A stretch of DNA of 64,000 bases from Alnus glutinosa (GCF_958979055.1 NC_084888.1:29564804-29628803); one strand, 5' to 3'. Counted from the first letter of the stretch, positions 18,946 to 33,600 are shown. A program made the numbers and translations. The notes: generated from the sequence alone by a model not told the origin.

Positions 18946-20326
18946 CATGATTTTTCACCATTAAACTATTATTATACAAATTAAGGACTACCGCCAATGG
19001 ATACGCGTAAAAAATCTTGCATGAGAAGGATTGCAAATTCAAAATCGAAAAACAGGATCACCTCCAATATCTCAAAAAATCATGACTTAACCATCGGAGA
19101 CTCTTGTCGGCCCCGCGTTAGGTCTTGCAAAGGTGAGTTATGGATATAAAAGTCACTCACAAATCTCAAACATGATTTGATGATTTAGTTCCTACCACTA
19201 ATAATTAGTATGCTTTTACTCTTTTTCCAAGCACCAGAAAGCACCCATAAGTATCCAATCACTTAACTTCAAGCTGATAAGAGGCTTTTAATTTTTCACC
19301 AGCATTGATGTGATTTCTCCCCTAATAAGATTAGATCCTTTTTAGCACTAATAATCTGCCATGGGCCTCGAAATCTCAATATTGGCACTAATGGTTATGT
19401 TTAGAATTGCGATTTTGTAGATAAAATATACAATTTTAAATTAAATTAAAAAAAAATAGATCGTTTGAAATTGCATTTTTAAAAAAATTAAACTTTTTCA
19501 AATCGCAGGCAATGTAATGTTTTTTTTAAAACGCATAATTTTAAATAACAAACAATAATTTTAACAAACGCTTAATTGCGTTTTTAAATATTACATTTTA
19601 AAATCGCAAATTCAAACCGATATTTTAAAAAAATATATAAAAAGTTGGGCAAACCTGATGGCGGGCCTTATCTTCACCAATTTACATATATGGCCTATAA
19701 TAATACTTGCTTTATGGCCACTCTTGTAGATTTTGGAGTTTTTCATATCCTTTTCAGCTATATCTTTCCATAGACTAATCATGTCGACATCATGTTATAT
19801 ATATGTTGACATGTCACCCAACATGCCCTGATACCTATTGGGAGTAAATGACACTCGTTGTTATTTATTAATATTGGATTAAAAAAAAAAATAAAATAGA
19901 CGATCCAGGAAAGAGAGAGATCTGCAGGCATATCTTCATTGAGATGTGGATAAAATTCACCATGTGAGAATATAGGAAAATTATAAAACCACAACCCCAT
20001 TACAATTCTCATTTATAATAGTGTGGAGTTCATATGTATGACCCACACCATTGCAAATGAGGTTATGAGAGAGTTGTGCACATTGATTGTGAGCCAATCA
20101 CACCCCGAGAATATATATTCTAGTGGACCATATAATCTAATGAACTCGTGAATGTATGCAGCAGACGGGACAAAAAGGACATGCCATTAAATTGGCCCGT
20201 TCTATGTACCCCTTTCATGTCCCTAGTAAATTAAGGCAGCATCTTTTATATATATATGCGACATTATATATGATATAACAAATTATATTTATATGTTCCC
20301 AATGCAAATAGACATTAGCATTTCAG
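18946..20326. other. Intergenic DNA containing one MITE
   Basis: No gene recognised. The MITE at 19397-19619 is listed separately. The remaining sequence is AT-rich and without clear structure, apart from a short TATATATA run near 20248. Confidence 0.55.
19397..19619. mobile_element. MITE, family with TTGCGATTTT termini
   Basis: Left end TATGTTTAGAATTGCGATTT and right end ATTTTAAAATCGCAAATTCAAACC are inversely repeated. The interior has repeated AAATCGCA and AAACGCTTAATTGCG blocks. A better preserved relative lies at 51906-52195 inside the LINE in the GET3 intron. Confidence 0.65.
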
Positions 20327-20731
20327 AAAACTTCACTTAATTTTTTTAAATTGTTGTCACTTTTGCAATTATTTCTCTCAATTTAGTATATTCATCTTTC
20401 AACTTTTTTCAATTTTACCAATCCGTTAAGATTTTCCGTCAAATCCGATCAAAATTCTTAAAATACCCATATTTTTTTTAAAAAAAAAAATAAATCAAAG
20501 ATTCATACGTATGTATTTTTGTAAATTTTGTTAAATCCTTATCAGCACTTAAATCCTCGCATTTTTTTTTCTCTTTTGACACCATAGAAGGGTGAAAATC
20601 TTAATGGATACGTGAAATTGAAAAATAAATAAATTAAAAGATGAATACAACAAATTGAAAGTTTTGAAAGTTTAATTATGAAAATAATTATAAATGTGAT
20701 AAAAATTCAAGTGAGTTAAATAAAGTTTTTT
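20327..20731. mobile_element. Fold-back MITE (~405 bp)
   Basis: Left arm AAAACTTCACTTAATTTTTT..TTTGCAATTATTT..TATTCATCTTTCAACTTT..AATCCGTTAAGATTTTCCG is repeated in inverted order by the right arm ending CAAGTGAGTTAAATAAAGTTTTTT. Arms are about 130 bp around a T/A-rich centre. One arm of a sister copy is at 16290-16450. Confidence 0.72.
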
Positions 20732-21604
20732 CTTGGCATTTAGTACCAAAGTTTATAATTAGCTAGCTTGACACGTGCATGTGTAGATTTGTTGAACACT
20801 TATTTTTTTTTTTTTTTTTTTGTTTCCCTAAGTTAATAATCGGTAAATTAAAAAAAAAAAAAAATGCTTGATTAGCCTTTGATGAACTGAAGATCGAACT
20901 AGCTAGAAGGAATATGCCATTGTTGATCATCTTCCAAATTAAATATAAAAACAAATTGAAGAAACCTGAAGAGTACTCGATCATTTTCTCTGGAAGTTAC
21001 TTTGAAGCACAAAAAAAGCATGCCCCCATCCCCATGATAGTTCCAATCACATAATTAATCAGTCCGTACTTGGCATATCTTTATGTATATTTCTCTTGGA
21101 GCGAAGCGAGGAAAAGCAATGCTCAAGACGATAGAGTTGTACTGTTTTCTGGGGTGGCAGGTAATTTTAGCACAACTCCTTTGCTGGTGGAAGTCCTTGT
21201 CTATATTATGAACCTAAAAATATGCATGTGAACCTTGTAATCTCTCTCTGTCTCTGTCTGTGTCTGATATTTCTATATAGGTTCAGGCTTAAATGATTAC
21301 AGTAAAACAGGCACGAAAGATTTGAGGGAATTAGTCTCCATTGTAGAGTTCAAAACTTGAGTAAACTTGGAGGTCTTCACCTGCTGAGAGCTGAGACTGT
21401 AACTCCGGCCAGTGCCGCCGGCCGGTACTCTGCATGCACATGTAGCTTTTGCCTCTTTGCCTACGTACGGTACCTACAATACTTGAACTATATTCTATAT
21501 ATATATATATATGTATGTATACCATCTTCACAAGCTTAACTACACTATGTAACCATGCATAATAATAATCACGGAGTGTATGCCATTTGAAGTGTTAACC
21601 CAAG

Positions 21605-21696
<92 letters not shown>

Positions 21697-21994
21697 GTCT
21701 CAAGTTTTCCTCACCTTAAGACCTTTTTTTGGGGCTCATATTGCTTCGGCTGTTTGGTCATATATATATATATATATAACTTGTTTGAGAATTTGGGTTC
21801 GCCAAACTTTTCGATCTCAATAAACATTATTTATGAAAAATAAGAATATTGGTTTCAATCGATCTCTTAATTAAGCTAGCTAGCCACTCTCAATTCTGTC
21901 AGAGTTTGTTTTGGGTGCTAGCAGCTCTCATATCTTAATTGGAGTTATTTACCAAATTTATGTTGGAAATTGAAGAATTCACACTAAGAGAGAA
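20732..21994. other. Intergenic DNA with AT microsatellites
   Basis: No gene recognised. Contains T and A runs near 20805 and 20850, a CT/GT-rich patch at about 21241-21265, and TA microsatellites near 21495 and 21606-21690, plus a shorter one near 21762. Confidence 0.6.
21606..21690. repeat. (TA)42 microsatellite
   Basis: An uninterrupted TA dinucleotide run of about 85 bp. Confidence 0.95.
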
Positions 21995-22135
21995 CACTAC
22001 AAGAAATTTGATCATTAGCGGCCAGCGCATAATGACAACTAATAATGTGATTATTAGCGGTCACTTTTAAAAGTGACCACTAATAATTCACTATTAGCGG
22101 CCACAATTAGGTGGCCGCTAAAAATGGACGCTAAT
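21995..22135. mobile_element. CACTA (En/Spm) transposon terminus
   Basis: CACTACAAGAAATTTGATC is the characteristic terminal sequence of plant CACTA transposons, and it is followed by subterminal repeats of the core ATTAGCGGCCA / GTGGCCGCTAA in both orientations up to about 22135. The opposite end (reverse complement ending TTCTTGTAGTG) was not found in the window, so this is a truncated or solo end. Confidence 0.75.
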
Positions 22136-22652
22136 ACACAAGAATGAAAGAGGCAAAGAAAAAAAAGTTGCAGAGAACTTTGATTCAACTTGATCAAAAT
22201 GACTTTCTTACGTGGGTATTTCTAGCTTCTTCACATTAACTTTACTCATTTACATCACATATATATAACTCCCAATTTTGCATTATAAGTTTGAAGTAAC
22301 TCCTAAATGTTGATAGAATAAACCCTATGTAACTCCATATAACTTCCATGTAACTCCTATGTACATGCATGTAAAATTACTCTCATATAACTCCCACATG
22401 CTTGAAAAACCAAAAGACAAACTCTTCAAGACACTTAGTAACTTACAAGAATATTAAATTATTTAAATAAAGTTTATTATTCAACATTTTAGTGAGTGTC
22501 TTCTCCATACTTTAAGGGGAATGTTTGAAAATGTTAAGAGCATTGTACATGGCTGTGAGAAACTCTATTTTCAATAGTAACAAACAAAAGCAAGTACTTG
22601 GAATGATATTGTTTGATGAAAACTATAAATTTAATTACTTGAATTAAGATAA

Positions 22653-22688
<36 letters not shown>

Positions 22689-24837
22689 ATATATATTATT
22701 AGGGGAAAATGCTTCATCGGTTTATGAGGTATGGGCTTTAATCAAATTACTTCCTAAGGTTCCAAAGTTATCAATTTACTGCAAGAGGTTTGAACCATTA
22801 TTGATCAAATAGATCATTTGTCCACCTTCTTTTAAGTTTTTAATGATGTTGACATGTCATATCTAATCAAAAGACGATACATGTCCCATTTAATAAAAAA
22901 ATTTAAAATTATAAATATAAAAAAGAAAAAAATCTTTCCAATTTTTTGGGCGGTCCAACCACACCCTTTGGCCGTTTTGGAGGTGGCCAAACCAGTAACC
23001 ACCCACACTTCCATGTACATCACTGCAATAGGAGTTGTTCTTATATAAATATAAGATAGAGTTTTAGTGATTTTAAAACTCTTTCACTCATAAAATCAAT
23101 ATGCACACTTAATTAGTGTAGATGGCCATAATTTACCCTAGTTTAGAATTGTGGTAGTTACATAACCCTCTCATCCTTGGCTCGTTATTTTCATTTCTAA
23201 GACGTTGTCATTATGTTTTGGTTGGTTTAATAACATGGAAGTATATAGGTGTGTGTTGAAATGGGAGTGAAGATGAAAACGATTTAGATTTTTGTTAAAA
23301 ACCTTAGCTTTATGGTAGGTTACATTATAAACAAACTACATGAGACCAAAGTCGAGCGTTAAGCTTTGTACGTGAGTTGCAGATTTAGGCTACAATGTAT
23401 ACAGTTTGATGAAAGAAAATTGGTAGGGATAATAAGTTGGAAACTTTATGCTTGGATTGTAAAAAAACTTCGACTGTAGGCCTTAAATTGTGTTACACAC
23501 ACACACAAAAAAAAAAGAAGAAGAAGAAGAAGAAGAAGAAGTAGTAGGAAAAAAGAAGGAAAAAAAGAAAAGAAAAAGAAAGACGAGCGTTTTCGAGTTT
23601 AGGAGACTCTAGAGGCCCTATAGGTAGTAAAAATGTAATTTTTTGGAGGTAGGAGACGATGAACAATGTGCCGATCTAACACTGTTTAGTATTGATCAAT
23701 TAATGATCAAGTACCATTATGACAATGCTGAACGATTGATCTGTGTATGAGTACTGATATATCGATATCTATTGATCGAGTGGCACTAAAGTACCATTCT
23801 ATCGATACTGGTCAAAAAGCAAAAAATTGTAATTAAAGTACTAAGCCCTTAGAAAACCCTACTAATAATAAGATATTTCGCTGATGGTGGAACCGATACC
23901 TTTGAAGAATAACTTTTGGAGAATTTCTACGACCAATGTGAGTAAACTTACGTGAAACTACACACCAATATTTTCAAGCATGTCTATTTTTTATATCAAA
24001 TGAGCATATTTTGTATGGTCATGAAATGTTTTGTTGTTGATGTTGTGAACCCTAATTTTTTATTAAAGATTAAATTATTTACAAAGTGAATGATTGTGTG
24101 ACTCATATTTACATGCATTGTTAAGGGAATGATAACGATTGTAAGCCATGGCCATTATGAGAAAAAGTATTGAAGAATTTGGGGCATGTGCATACCAGGT
24201 TATACCCTAGATTCGAGGGCTATTGTGATCTGCACAACCACCATGGTATGGGTATTACTAGTTGGGTAGATCACACAAGGTCGTACCCAGTTGGACAATT
24301 AGTTGGTAACTTGCTAATGTGCAACACTGGGGCACCAAGATTGTACTATATGTTTTACGAGACGCGCAAACCTTATCATAAATGGATTATGGATATAGAT
24401 AGACCATATGGATGATGGTTTTGAAAATGGAGTACACATGATATTATATGTTATTATAATGCATCCGCATGATTTTTTGGCCTTATTTACATGTTGGAAA
24501 CCTTGTTGCATGATGTTGTATGTGATTACATATGTTTTATAAATGATTGAGTTAACTACATACTGGCATATTTCACGCGTGACTACTTTTTTTTACCTGT
24601 AAAACAACCAAGTCAGCCTAACCTGGAGCTTGTGGCCTATATGGAGGCACATCGCAGGGAAGAGGGTTTTTTAGTATTAACATTACTATGGTTGTGGAAC
24701 ATGACATTCCACTAGGGTCCTTGAGGATTATTTTGTGGTAGATGCTATTCCTGGTAACATATTAACACATTAATTACTAACTAACTAATTATGTTATTAT
24801 ATTATAATAGTTTGTCAACATTAACATGTTATGTTAT
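22136..24837. other. Intergenic DNA, repeat remnants
   Basis: No gene recognised. It holds a CT repeat (about 22658-22686), a GAA repeat (about 23517-23541) and old dispersed-repeat sequence. An 81-codon open frame at 24170-24415 lacks recognisable domains. The region at 22690-23050 has the tone of an old dispersed repeat (GGGGAAAATGCTTCATCGG onward). Confidence 0.5.
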
Positions 24838-24944
24838 GCTCCATTTGTTTTAGCATAAAATATTTTTCGTCGTAAAATAGTTTTAGGAAAATCATTTTTC
24901 AAGAAAATTGAAAATATTTTTCAGCATTTGGCTCGTACGGAAAA

Positions 24945-25064
<120 letters not shown>

Positions 25065-25142
25065 TATTTTCATTCAATCATATTAACCTATAAAAATCAA
25101 TTTTTCTTTGTAATATAAAAATATTAATATACAATAATTATT

Positions 25143-25695
25143 TGGTGGAGGTCCGATGCTGGCTCGGTGATGATCTAGGGTGGCTCAGGGGTAGTTCGAC
25201 GGTGGCTCGGAAATTGTCTAGGGGTGGCTCGGTGATGGTCTAGTGTGGCTTGGCGGTGGTCTGGGGGTGGCTCAGTGACATTCTGGAGGTGGCTCCGCGG
25301 TGGTTCGGGGTGGGCTCGGTGATGGTCCGAGGGTGGCTCAGTGATGGTCCAGGGTGGTATGATGGTGGTCTGGGGGTGGCTCAGTGATGGTCTAGGGTGG
25401 CTCGATAGTAGTTCGAAGGTGGCTTGGTGGTGGTCCAACGATAACCCGGGTGGCTCAGTGATGGTCCGTGGTGGTTTGGTGGTGACCCAGCAGTGACCCG
25501 GGTCTGTCTTGGTGGTGGTCCGAGGTGGCTTGGTGATGGTCTAGGGTGACTCAATGGTGGTCCGGAGTGGTTTAGTGATGATTTAGGGTGACTCAATGGT
25601 GGTCTGCAAGTGGCTCGGTAGTCATACAATGGTAGCTTAGGGGTGGCTCGGTGATGGTCCGTGGTGGTTTGGTGGTGGTCTAATGATGATCTAGC
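25143..25695. repeat. GGTGG-rich minisatellite
   Basis: About 550 bp of imperfect tandem repeats built from GGTGGCTCGGTGATGGTC, GGTGGTCCGGGG and similar units of roughly 18-24 bp. Base composition (strongly G-rich, C-poor on the + strand) is unlike the AT-rich flanks. Pro/His/Ser-rich open frames on the minus strand are by-products of the repeat. Confidence 0.85.
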
Positions 25696-25904
25696 AATTT
25701 GAGTTTGGTTTGAAAAAAAGAAATTCAAACTCGAAAAGTGATTTACGGAATTTAAAAATGTAAATCAATTTCAAAAATTAAAGAAGCTGTTTTGGTCAAA
25801 CCAAAAAATATTTTAAGTTTGACTATTATTTTCAGTCGCATCAAACGCCAAAAAGTATGAAAAACATTTTTTCAGAAAATATTTTACGCCGAAACAAACG
25901 GAAC

Positions 25905-26764
25905 GTTAGTTTATTAATTAACTGGTTAGTATGTTAAACTAATATATAATATACATATAAATATTAGGTAACCTATATAACATATATTACTTAATTACTA
26001 ATATACATAAATTTATATAACTTAATATTATTAATATATATATATATGAACGAGCTAACGAGTTGAGCCGAATTTTATATGACGAACTAGGCTTAAGAAT
26101 GTTAATTGAGTTGAGCCGAGTTTATAAGAGCATGTCTCATTTAATAATCGAGCAGGTTTCATCTTTCATGTGCGGCTTTTTGCTTTCACAAACCGAATTT
26201 GAGTCAAGTTTATCCGAGCAGATATTGAGGGAGTTGTTAAAAGAACTTGTTTATTTACAGATTCATCATATGGTGGACTTACATGTGGATGGGTATTAAA
26301 AAAAAAAAAGTACTTCTAAATACTCATCTTTCATCCAAATCCATTACCATTGCTATCTGGAGTTCCATTTCTTTTCTGTTTGTTGTTTTCTTTTCCTTTG
26401 CTCACAAGTCATGACATGAGCAAACAAAGTCCATTTTCACGTGGCAAATGAATGTCTTGGAAACAGGGAGATTCTCCAACGGTAGGCTTTGTGGCATGAG
26501 GTGTAATGTAATGCAAGCTATGGACGTGTCAAAGATCCCCCTGCCTACATACCCGTTCTCCTCATTTGATTTCCCCAACGACATACACAAGTTTCGCACT
26601 AGAATCCTCCAATTCCATTGCCTTCCACATTCTTGTATCTTTCTCTACTGCTCCCTCCAAAGTGTTCTGCTTCAACAACTGTTGTTTTGTCTGAGTTACT
26701 CATGAAAAATTATCAACATGTATAAGAAGTACGGGTTCCCACTTTGGATATGTTGGTGTTTTTT

Positions 26765-26813
<49 letters not shown>

Positions 26814-27699
26814 GGACATGATTTTCTTGGTTTTGATTTTTAAGCATTCTTAGAGCTTATTGTGGTTCTTTTTTCATTTCTCTATTTTTAACCAAGCAGC
26901 AGCACTGTAGGGTTTCGAATTTTGATTGTCGTATTGATATTTGCTTCTCTTCCAGGCGTTTGAATATCTGGGTTCATGCTTTATTTAACCTGAAAGCTCC
27001 ATATGTCAGTTATTCTTTCCTTTTTTCTTTTTCTAAAAAAAAAAGAGACAGAGAGAACTAATAACGAAAGTTTGATGTCTTTCTGCTCTGTAGATCATAA
27101 AAAGGGCAGGGGAAAAAAGACAGTCAGAAGAGCATATTTTATATGTGGATTTTCTAATTAAGAAATGTGAGAGAAAATCAAAGAAATTTAAAGGAGGAAA
27201 GTCAAGAAAAAAATAGGGAAAACTTAAAAAAGGAAAATCATTTAATTTGATTGGTATTTCATTTGGATTATTTCTGTTCATATAGTATTAGTGTTTCCTT
27301 TTTTTTATTTCTTATTCTATTTACCATATAAGCCCATCAAAACTAGCTAATTGTGATCAAGTAATTATTAGTAAAGCTATATGTAGGAGTTATCTATTCT
27401 TTTTGTTCTGGAAAGAAATCAAGTCCACCAATATTGGTATTTGAATATCTTAGTGACAAACCAATTTATGTAAAAACAAATCAAGCAAAAACAAATTGCA
27501 ATTATTTTTTCCCTCTTTGTTTTTTAGTCTGCCTGCCAAGCTAGTTGTCTCGTTTCCATTTACTACTTTGACATCTTTATTAGGCTTCACAGCCTTGTGA
27601 AACTTGTCTAGAAATTGGATTAACTATATTTTGAACTCTTGGAAGTCTCTTATGTGCCTTTGATACTCTATTACAGTGCATCGACCCTTTTCTTGAGAG
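25905..27699. other. Intergenic DNA and 5' region of the SPX-MFS gene
   Basis: The left part (about 26041-26290) contains GAGTTGAGCCGA-type sequence repeated several times, characteristic of a degenerate dispersed element; its 78-codon open frame has no known domain. A (CT)22 repeat is at 26767-26810. The sequence TATTACAG at 27669-27676, 23 bp before the ATG at 27700, is a good splice acceptor, so the transporter gene may have a 5' UTR intron with its first exon somewhere in 26400-26760. Confidence 0.5.
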
Positions 27700-30600
27700 A
27701 TGGTTGGCTTTGGAAAGAAACTGAGAGAATCACAAATTCAAGAATGGCAAGGGTATGTTCTTGTAACTTTTATCCAGGGTTAAAGCTTTGAGTGCTATTT
27801 GTTAAGATTTTAGGTCTTATTACCCTGCCTTATTTTGGACGATATGAGGCGAATCCAGTAAGCAACATACTCTTTGGCAATAGTCCATAGCCTTGCTGAA
27901 TAATTTTTAACTGCCATTTTAATCTTTGTACCTATTCTATACATGATTGTGATTCATTGTCAAGTTTGTTATACATTTTCTCAATTTTCATTGAAAATTT
28001 TAAATCACCTTATTCTTTTTTATTTCCAATCTTTAATTAAGTTATGGTTGACATATTTATTGCTAGATTTTTTAATTCTATTTACTTTAATAGGGTGTTA
28101 TATATTATGTGATAACCAGTTTTCTTTAACTAGGCACTGTTAATGTAATGTAAACGACATATAATATTTGTTTAGTAATTCACATACACCAATAAACCAA
28201 TGGGGAGAGATAACATCTCTGAGTGATTGCAGACAGAAACACTTGGCATTTCTAAGCACAGTTCTCAAACTGGGCTTTGCTAAAGTTGCAAGACCAGTTG
28301 TGAGTGAACTAACACTTTGTGAAGCCTTAGTATCTTCTTCTTTTCTTCGCCATTTTTTTTTTTCAATTGGAATAATTTATTGACAGAAAGCCCTTGTTCC
28401 TATTGCCTATTGGTACCCTTGACACAAGTTGATTGTGAACCTCTGATGGCAATCTTATCCTGTTTAACTGGAAGTGTTTCCAAGATATTCCATATTCTGT
28501 TGTAATCTTGAGATTTTGTTTAAAATTGGGTTGGAAATTGTTTCAATATCTAAGTTTAGCACAAATATAAGGAGCATGTGTATTTGAAGCCACTAGCATT
28601 TATGTTGTGCTTTTTTAAGAAAAAATTATTTTGCTCCACAAAAGCCCAGAGGAACAACTCCCTTTATTAACTTGTCTAGGTGGTTCTTAGTTACTAGAAC
28701 TCTAAAATGATCAATTGAGTGTCAATTTCATGCGATTCATGACATATAATACAGAAGGAAAGTTAGAAATGAAAGTTTATTTCAGGGAACCCCAATGCAT
28801 CAGAAATGCATATAGTCGGAAAAGTCAAGTTATTCATGTGCATCAGTTTTTATATCCATTAGCAAATTGTTATGTCACTTGTTAATATGATGTTGATAAT
28901 TCTACCAAAAAATCAATTTTTTTTTCCTATTTCAAGGGATAATTTTTCAATTCTATCAAGCATGCTTATAATTCAATTCTTTCCAGATACTACATTAATT
29001 ATAAATTAATGAAGAAGAAAGTCAACCGATACACACAACAAATTGAGGTTCAAACACAAAATCGCCTCAATGTTCTGATGGACTTCTCAAGATTGCTAGA
29101 TTGTCAGGTAATTCTTGCTATGCATGAATGGTACTCCGAACCAGTCCAGAAAGAGGCTCAAAAAACCATATGATTAGTTGCAGTTTCACACTTGGATAAG
29201 AGATAATTTAATTTATAATTTTCACTTTGTGCCATACCAATCCATCTCAATTTGTGGTTTTTGCTGAACTGCAATTCATGCATTTTGTCTTGCTCAAACT
29301 TAATTTTACTGCTCTTACAGACTGACATTTGAGCGTGTCTCATCAGCAATATCTTTTGCCAAAAGCATGGTTGACTGAAATTCTTATTATGATTCTGGAA
29401 GAGAATAAAGTGCTTATTTTTCCTAATAAAGTTGATGCTTAGTTAATATATGTTGTGTAGTTGTAATGATGCATGGATTTGTCGATGATTTACATAATTT
29501 GTTTAGACTTTATCATTCTTTCTTTCCCTTTTCATGTGTTTGTTTGTGCGTGTATATAGGTGAGTGTTTGTGAGAGAGAGAGACAGAATGGGTTTTAACT
29601 GATTCTTCTTAGCAGGTGTTATGGTCATGCAGTTGAAACTGATTATGAATTTTATGTCATCTTTGCTTGTTTCTGAATCTCAGATCGAAAAGATAGTTCT
29701 TTTCCTGCTAGAACAACAAGGACTACTTGGTACCAGGTTATCCAATCTCAGAGAGCAGCACCATGCCCTTTTACCGCAGCCCAATGGATCAAGAATATTT
29801 GAATTACAAGAAGCATACAGAGCAGTTGGACGTGACCTTTTAAGGCTTCTATTTTTTGTTGAGATGAATGCCATTGGTTTACGCAAGATATTGAAAAAGT
29901 TCGATAAACGGTTTGGTTATAAGTTCACTGACTACTATGTTAAAACTCGTGCAAATCATCCTTACTCCCAGTTGCAACAAATTTTTAAGCATGTGGTAAT
30001 TTGATCAATTTGGAAATAATATTATTATTTGAGCAAGGTTTCTTAATTCGGTATAATTCCCTGCATATTTGTTTTCTCTTTTCATGTCTCATTCATAGTT
30101 ATGGTTTTGAACTCTACAATGTTAGCTTCTTTTGTCTCAATATGTGAATGGAAGCATTATAAGCTAGTAACTGAATTTCAGGGTTTTGGTGCTGTCATTG
30201 GAACCATATCTCGCAATCTTGCTGACCTTCAAGACCTTCAACGCCATCAGGGAAACTACATATCAATATATGATCAGCCTGCTTTATCCCACCCGGTTTT
30301 CTCTCATCTCCATTCAAGATTATATGCAGTGTTACCATGTTTGTCTTTTCCAATGTAATGGTTTATTTTATGAAGTTCCCATCAAAATTCAAATGTGTCT
30401 GCATTATAATCCCTTTTCATTGCTGGAGAGTCTTACGTGCATATACAGAGCATGAAAGATACTTCAAAACAGCGACACGGCAAACATATTTTGCAAAATG
30501 TCAAGGTTAAATCAAAATTAAACTTTACCAAATCTAAGAATTTGATTGAATTCATGCAAGATTTTTTTTTTCCCAGAAGCTGATTGTTTAAGCATGACAC

Positions 30601-33600
30601 ATTGACATTAAGAGTTAATTAGCCTCACGCTGTACATTTGGATTTAAGAATTTGGTGGAGGGACTATAGTTTCTGCCTTAAGTTCAATTGCTTTAATTGA
30701 GGTGTAAAAGCACAGTAATTTTTCAGGTTTGTAAATCCATGCATGTTCTACTGTTGCTAATTAGTGGGGAGGTGAAAGAAGTGATGCAAATCCACTTTCC
30801 AAGTAATTTGATTGACTAAGAACTTCTCTCCCTTTCTTCAATTGCTTTTCTTCTTTGCAGATTTAAAGGTTCATGGAATGGAGATTTACTATTTTCGCGG
30901 TAGTAGCTAAAGTCGAAATCCTTTATGCCAAATGCTCGTATCCAAACATATTAATAAATCTAGAGGAGATATTAAATGAGAAAATATGACTCAGGTTGAT
31001 GAAATGATAATATATATATCTACGTTCCCCAGTAAATATTTGATTATACAGAAGACTTATAATTGAAACAATCAAAGTTAGAAGTTTTTAACTGCTTCTG
31101 AACATGGAAAAGTGAAGTGAAAACATCTTCGTATTTGGTATTGAAACTTTAGTAGCATGGTTGTAGGTTTCAAACTTCGATTAGTTATTGCTCTTGATTG
31201 TTTCACGAATAAAACATCATTTATGGATGCACTCATGTTATTTTAATATATTCTAAATACTCCTGTAGCATATGATGGTAGTTGCCTTTTCACTGGTTTT
31301 ACAGGATCCTGTCATTGATTCTATTAGATCAGCTGTAGACAGGTTTTCAAACTCAACAAATTACCTTCACTTTTTGGGAAGGCATGCGTTTATTATGGAG
31401 GAGGAGTTACCAACTCAATCTGAAGATGATAATGTTGACAACAGATATCACTCTATGTCACTTCTCTTGAACCTAGTAAACACATTTCTGTACATGGTTA
31501 ACACATATATTATAGTGCCAACAGCAGACAACTACTCCATGAGACTTGGAGCTGCAGCAACCGTCTGTGGTGTTGTGATTGGCTCTATGGCTGTCGCACA
31601 GTTGTTTTCTTCAGTTTATTTTAGCGCATGGTCGAATAGATCATACTTGAGGCCACTTGTATTTAGTAGCATCGTCCTTCTGGTGGGAAACACCTTATAT
31701 GCATTGGCCTATGATCTCAATTCAATATCAGTTCTTCTGATTGGTCGCCTGTTCTGTGGGTAAGTGATTTCTTTATTATCTCGTTACTTGAGTAGTGAAA
31801 CTTATATTTGATTACTAACTTAGCTTATTATTATTGCATGTCATTCTGCATGATACTGAATAATTGCATTTATGAGTGGCTCAAGTGTATTATTTATTCT
31901 TCTGTATGTATATGATTAAAAAATGAAAACTTGAATTTCAACAGGATCTTTATTATCTGATTGTCCTTGAATATGTATGTATAACCAATACTCAATTAAA
32001 ATTGCATATGATATGTGAGTAATCAATTTTAGAAAGTATACAGTCTATTGGAACAAAATAAGTTAGAAATTTTAAAGGGAAACAAGACAGACGAATAAGG
32101 GCCCTTTTGGGCTCCACAGGAGATGACCATATGTTTTGAAGTTAATATCAAAGCCTCCTTACATTACCAAATTCTAACCCCATAAATTTATTTTGTTCTT
32201 AAGTATCACAAATTGTACAGAAGATGCTTCATTCAATTGCAAGTTCTAGTTAAAATTGTGTTGCTCTTTCTCTGCCTCTTTTTCCTTACTTTCAAATTTT
32301 GATTGCACAAAAAGAAACGTACCAGATATCATATTCCATTGGCAACTTAACTGTGGCACTTTTTTCAAAGGTATATGGGATTTTGAGCCGAATTTCAAGT
32401 GATAATGGAACAGCAGATCGCAATAGCCTAGAAACACCATATTGCTATTTTCGAACTTCCTGTGACAATGCAGCTTTCTTGCTTTTTTCTTCTGGGAATT
32501 ATTACTGTTGCTTGTGGGGATTATAACACCCAATCTCTGTCCCAGATTTGGCATTACTCCAAACTTGCAACTAAAGTAGTTTAAATGTTCTATATGTGCA
32601 TCTTGGTGCTTATTATCATGATTATGCTTGTGACTTCGATTATTTTGATGAAAGATATTAATATTCACAGATATGCTTCTTCTTGCTTGTTCTCTTCAAA
32701 AGATTCACTTTGGTTTCACATAACTAATACATGTCATCATGCTATTGAAATTTCAGGTTAGGTTCAGCAAGAGCTGTTAACAGGCGTTATATCAGTGATT
32801 GTGTGCCGCTGAAATTGCGAATGAAGGCTTCTGCTGGTTTTGTCAGCGCGAGTGCGCTTGGAATGGCATGTGGTCCAGCTCTTGCTTGTTTACTTCAGAT
32901 GAATTTTAAGATTTCCAAAATCACTTTTAATGAAGACACTTTACCCGGTTGGCTTATGGCTCTTGCGTGGCTTGTCTACTTAATGTGGTTATGGATTTCT
33001 TTTAGAGAGCCCCCTCGTGAGACTAAAGAAAATCTTGTGCCGCAGGAAATTGATGCTGGTATGTCAACAAGATTGCTCATTTTGGTTAATTATTATGGTT
33101 TTCTTCTCCTTTTCTTATTTTAATAACTCAAGACATACTGAGTAATTCTCAAACTTTGCTCTCTATTATCCCTTGAATTACTAGTGATAATTCTTGTTGC
33201 CTTTGTGCATTTTGTCTCTTTACTTTAGTATCATCAGAGCAACCAAAACATTAATTATGAATAAAATTTCTAAGCTTTTTGTTCCATCTACCTTAGTCTT
33301 TAAAGCCTGACCTTTGCATAACTTGGAGCGGGAGTCTATCCATCAAGTGTATTCTTGTCCATTAGATGGCAGTCCCATATGTTCAGTTCTTGTTGATTCT
33401 AGAAGGGATCAACTGACCGCATATGGCCTTCTAACTTGTTGCCTCTATGCACTTTGTCTCTTTAGTTTAGTACCAACTGAGCAGCAGCAACTGTAATTAT
33501 GAACAAAAATTTTAAGATTTTCTGTTCCATCTACCTTATCTTTAAAGTCTGACCTTTGGCATAACTTGAAGCATGAGATCTATCCATCAAGTGCATGCTT

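Noticed and set aside
24170..24415. 81-codon open frame as a possible gene
   Set aside because: No recognisable domain, no promoter or splice context, and repeat-like surroundings.
25175..25728. Pro/His/Ser-rich open frames on the minus strand, resembling an extensin-like protein
   Set aside because: They follow from the tandem minisatellite; there is no signal peptide, promoter or splice context, and the repeat sits inside a TIR element.
26063..26299. 78-codon open frame as a possible gene
   Set aside because: The sequence is built from recurring GAGTTGAGCCGA-type repeat units typical of degenerate dispersed elements.
30101..30455. Two overlapping open frames reading through exon 4 of the transporter into the intron
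   Set aside because: They cross a good splice donor; the family alignment continues only at exon 5 (31305).
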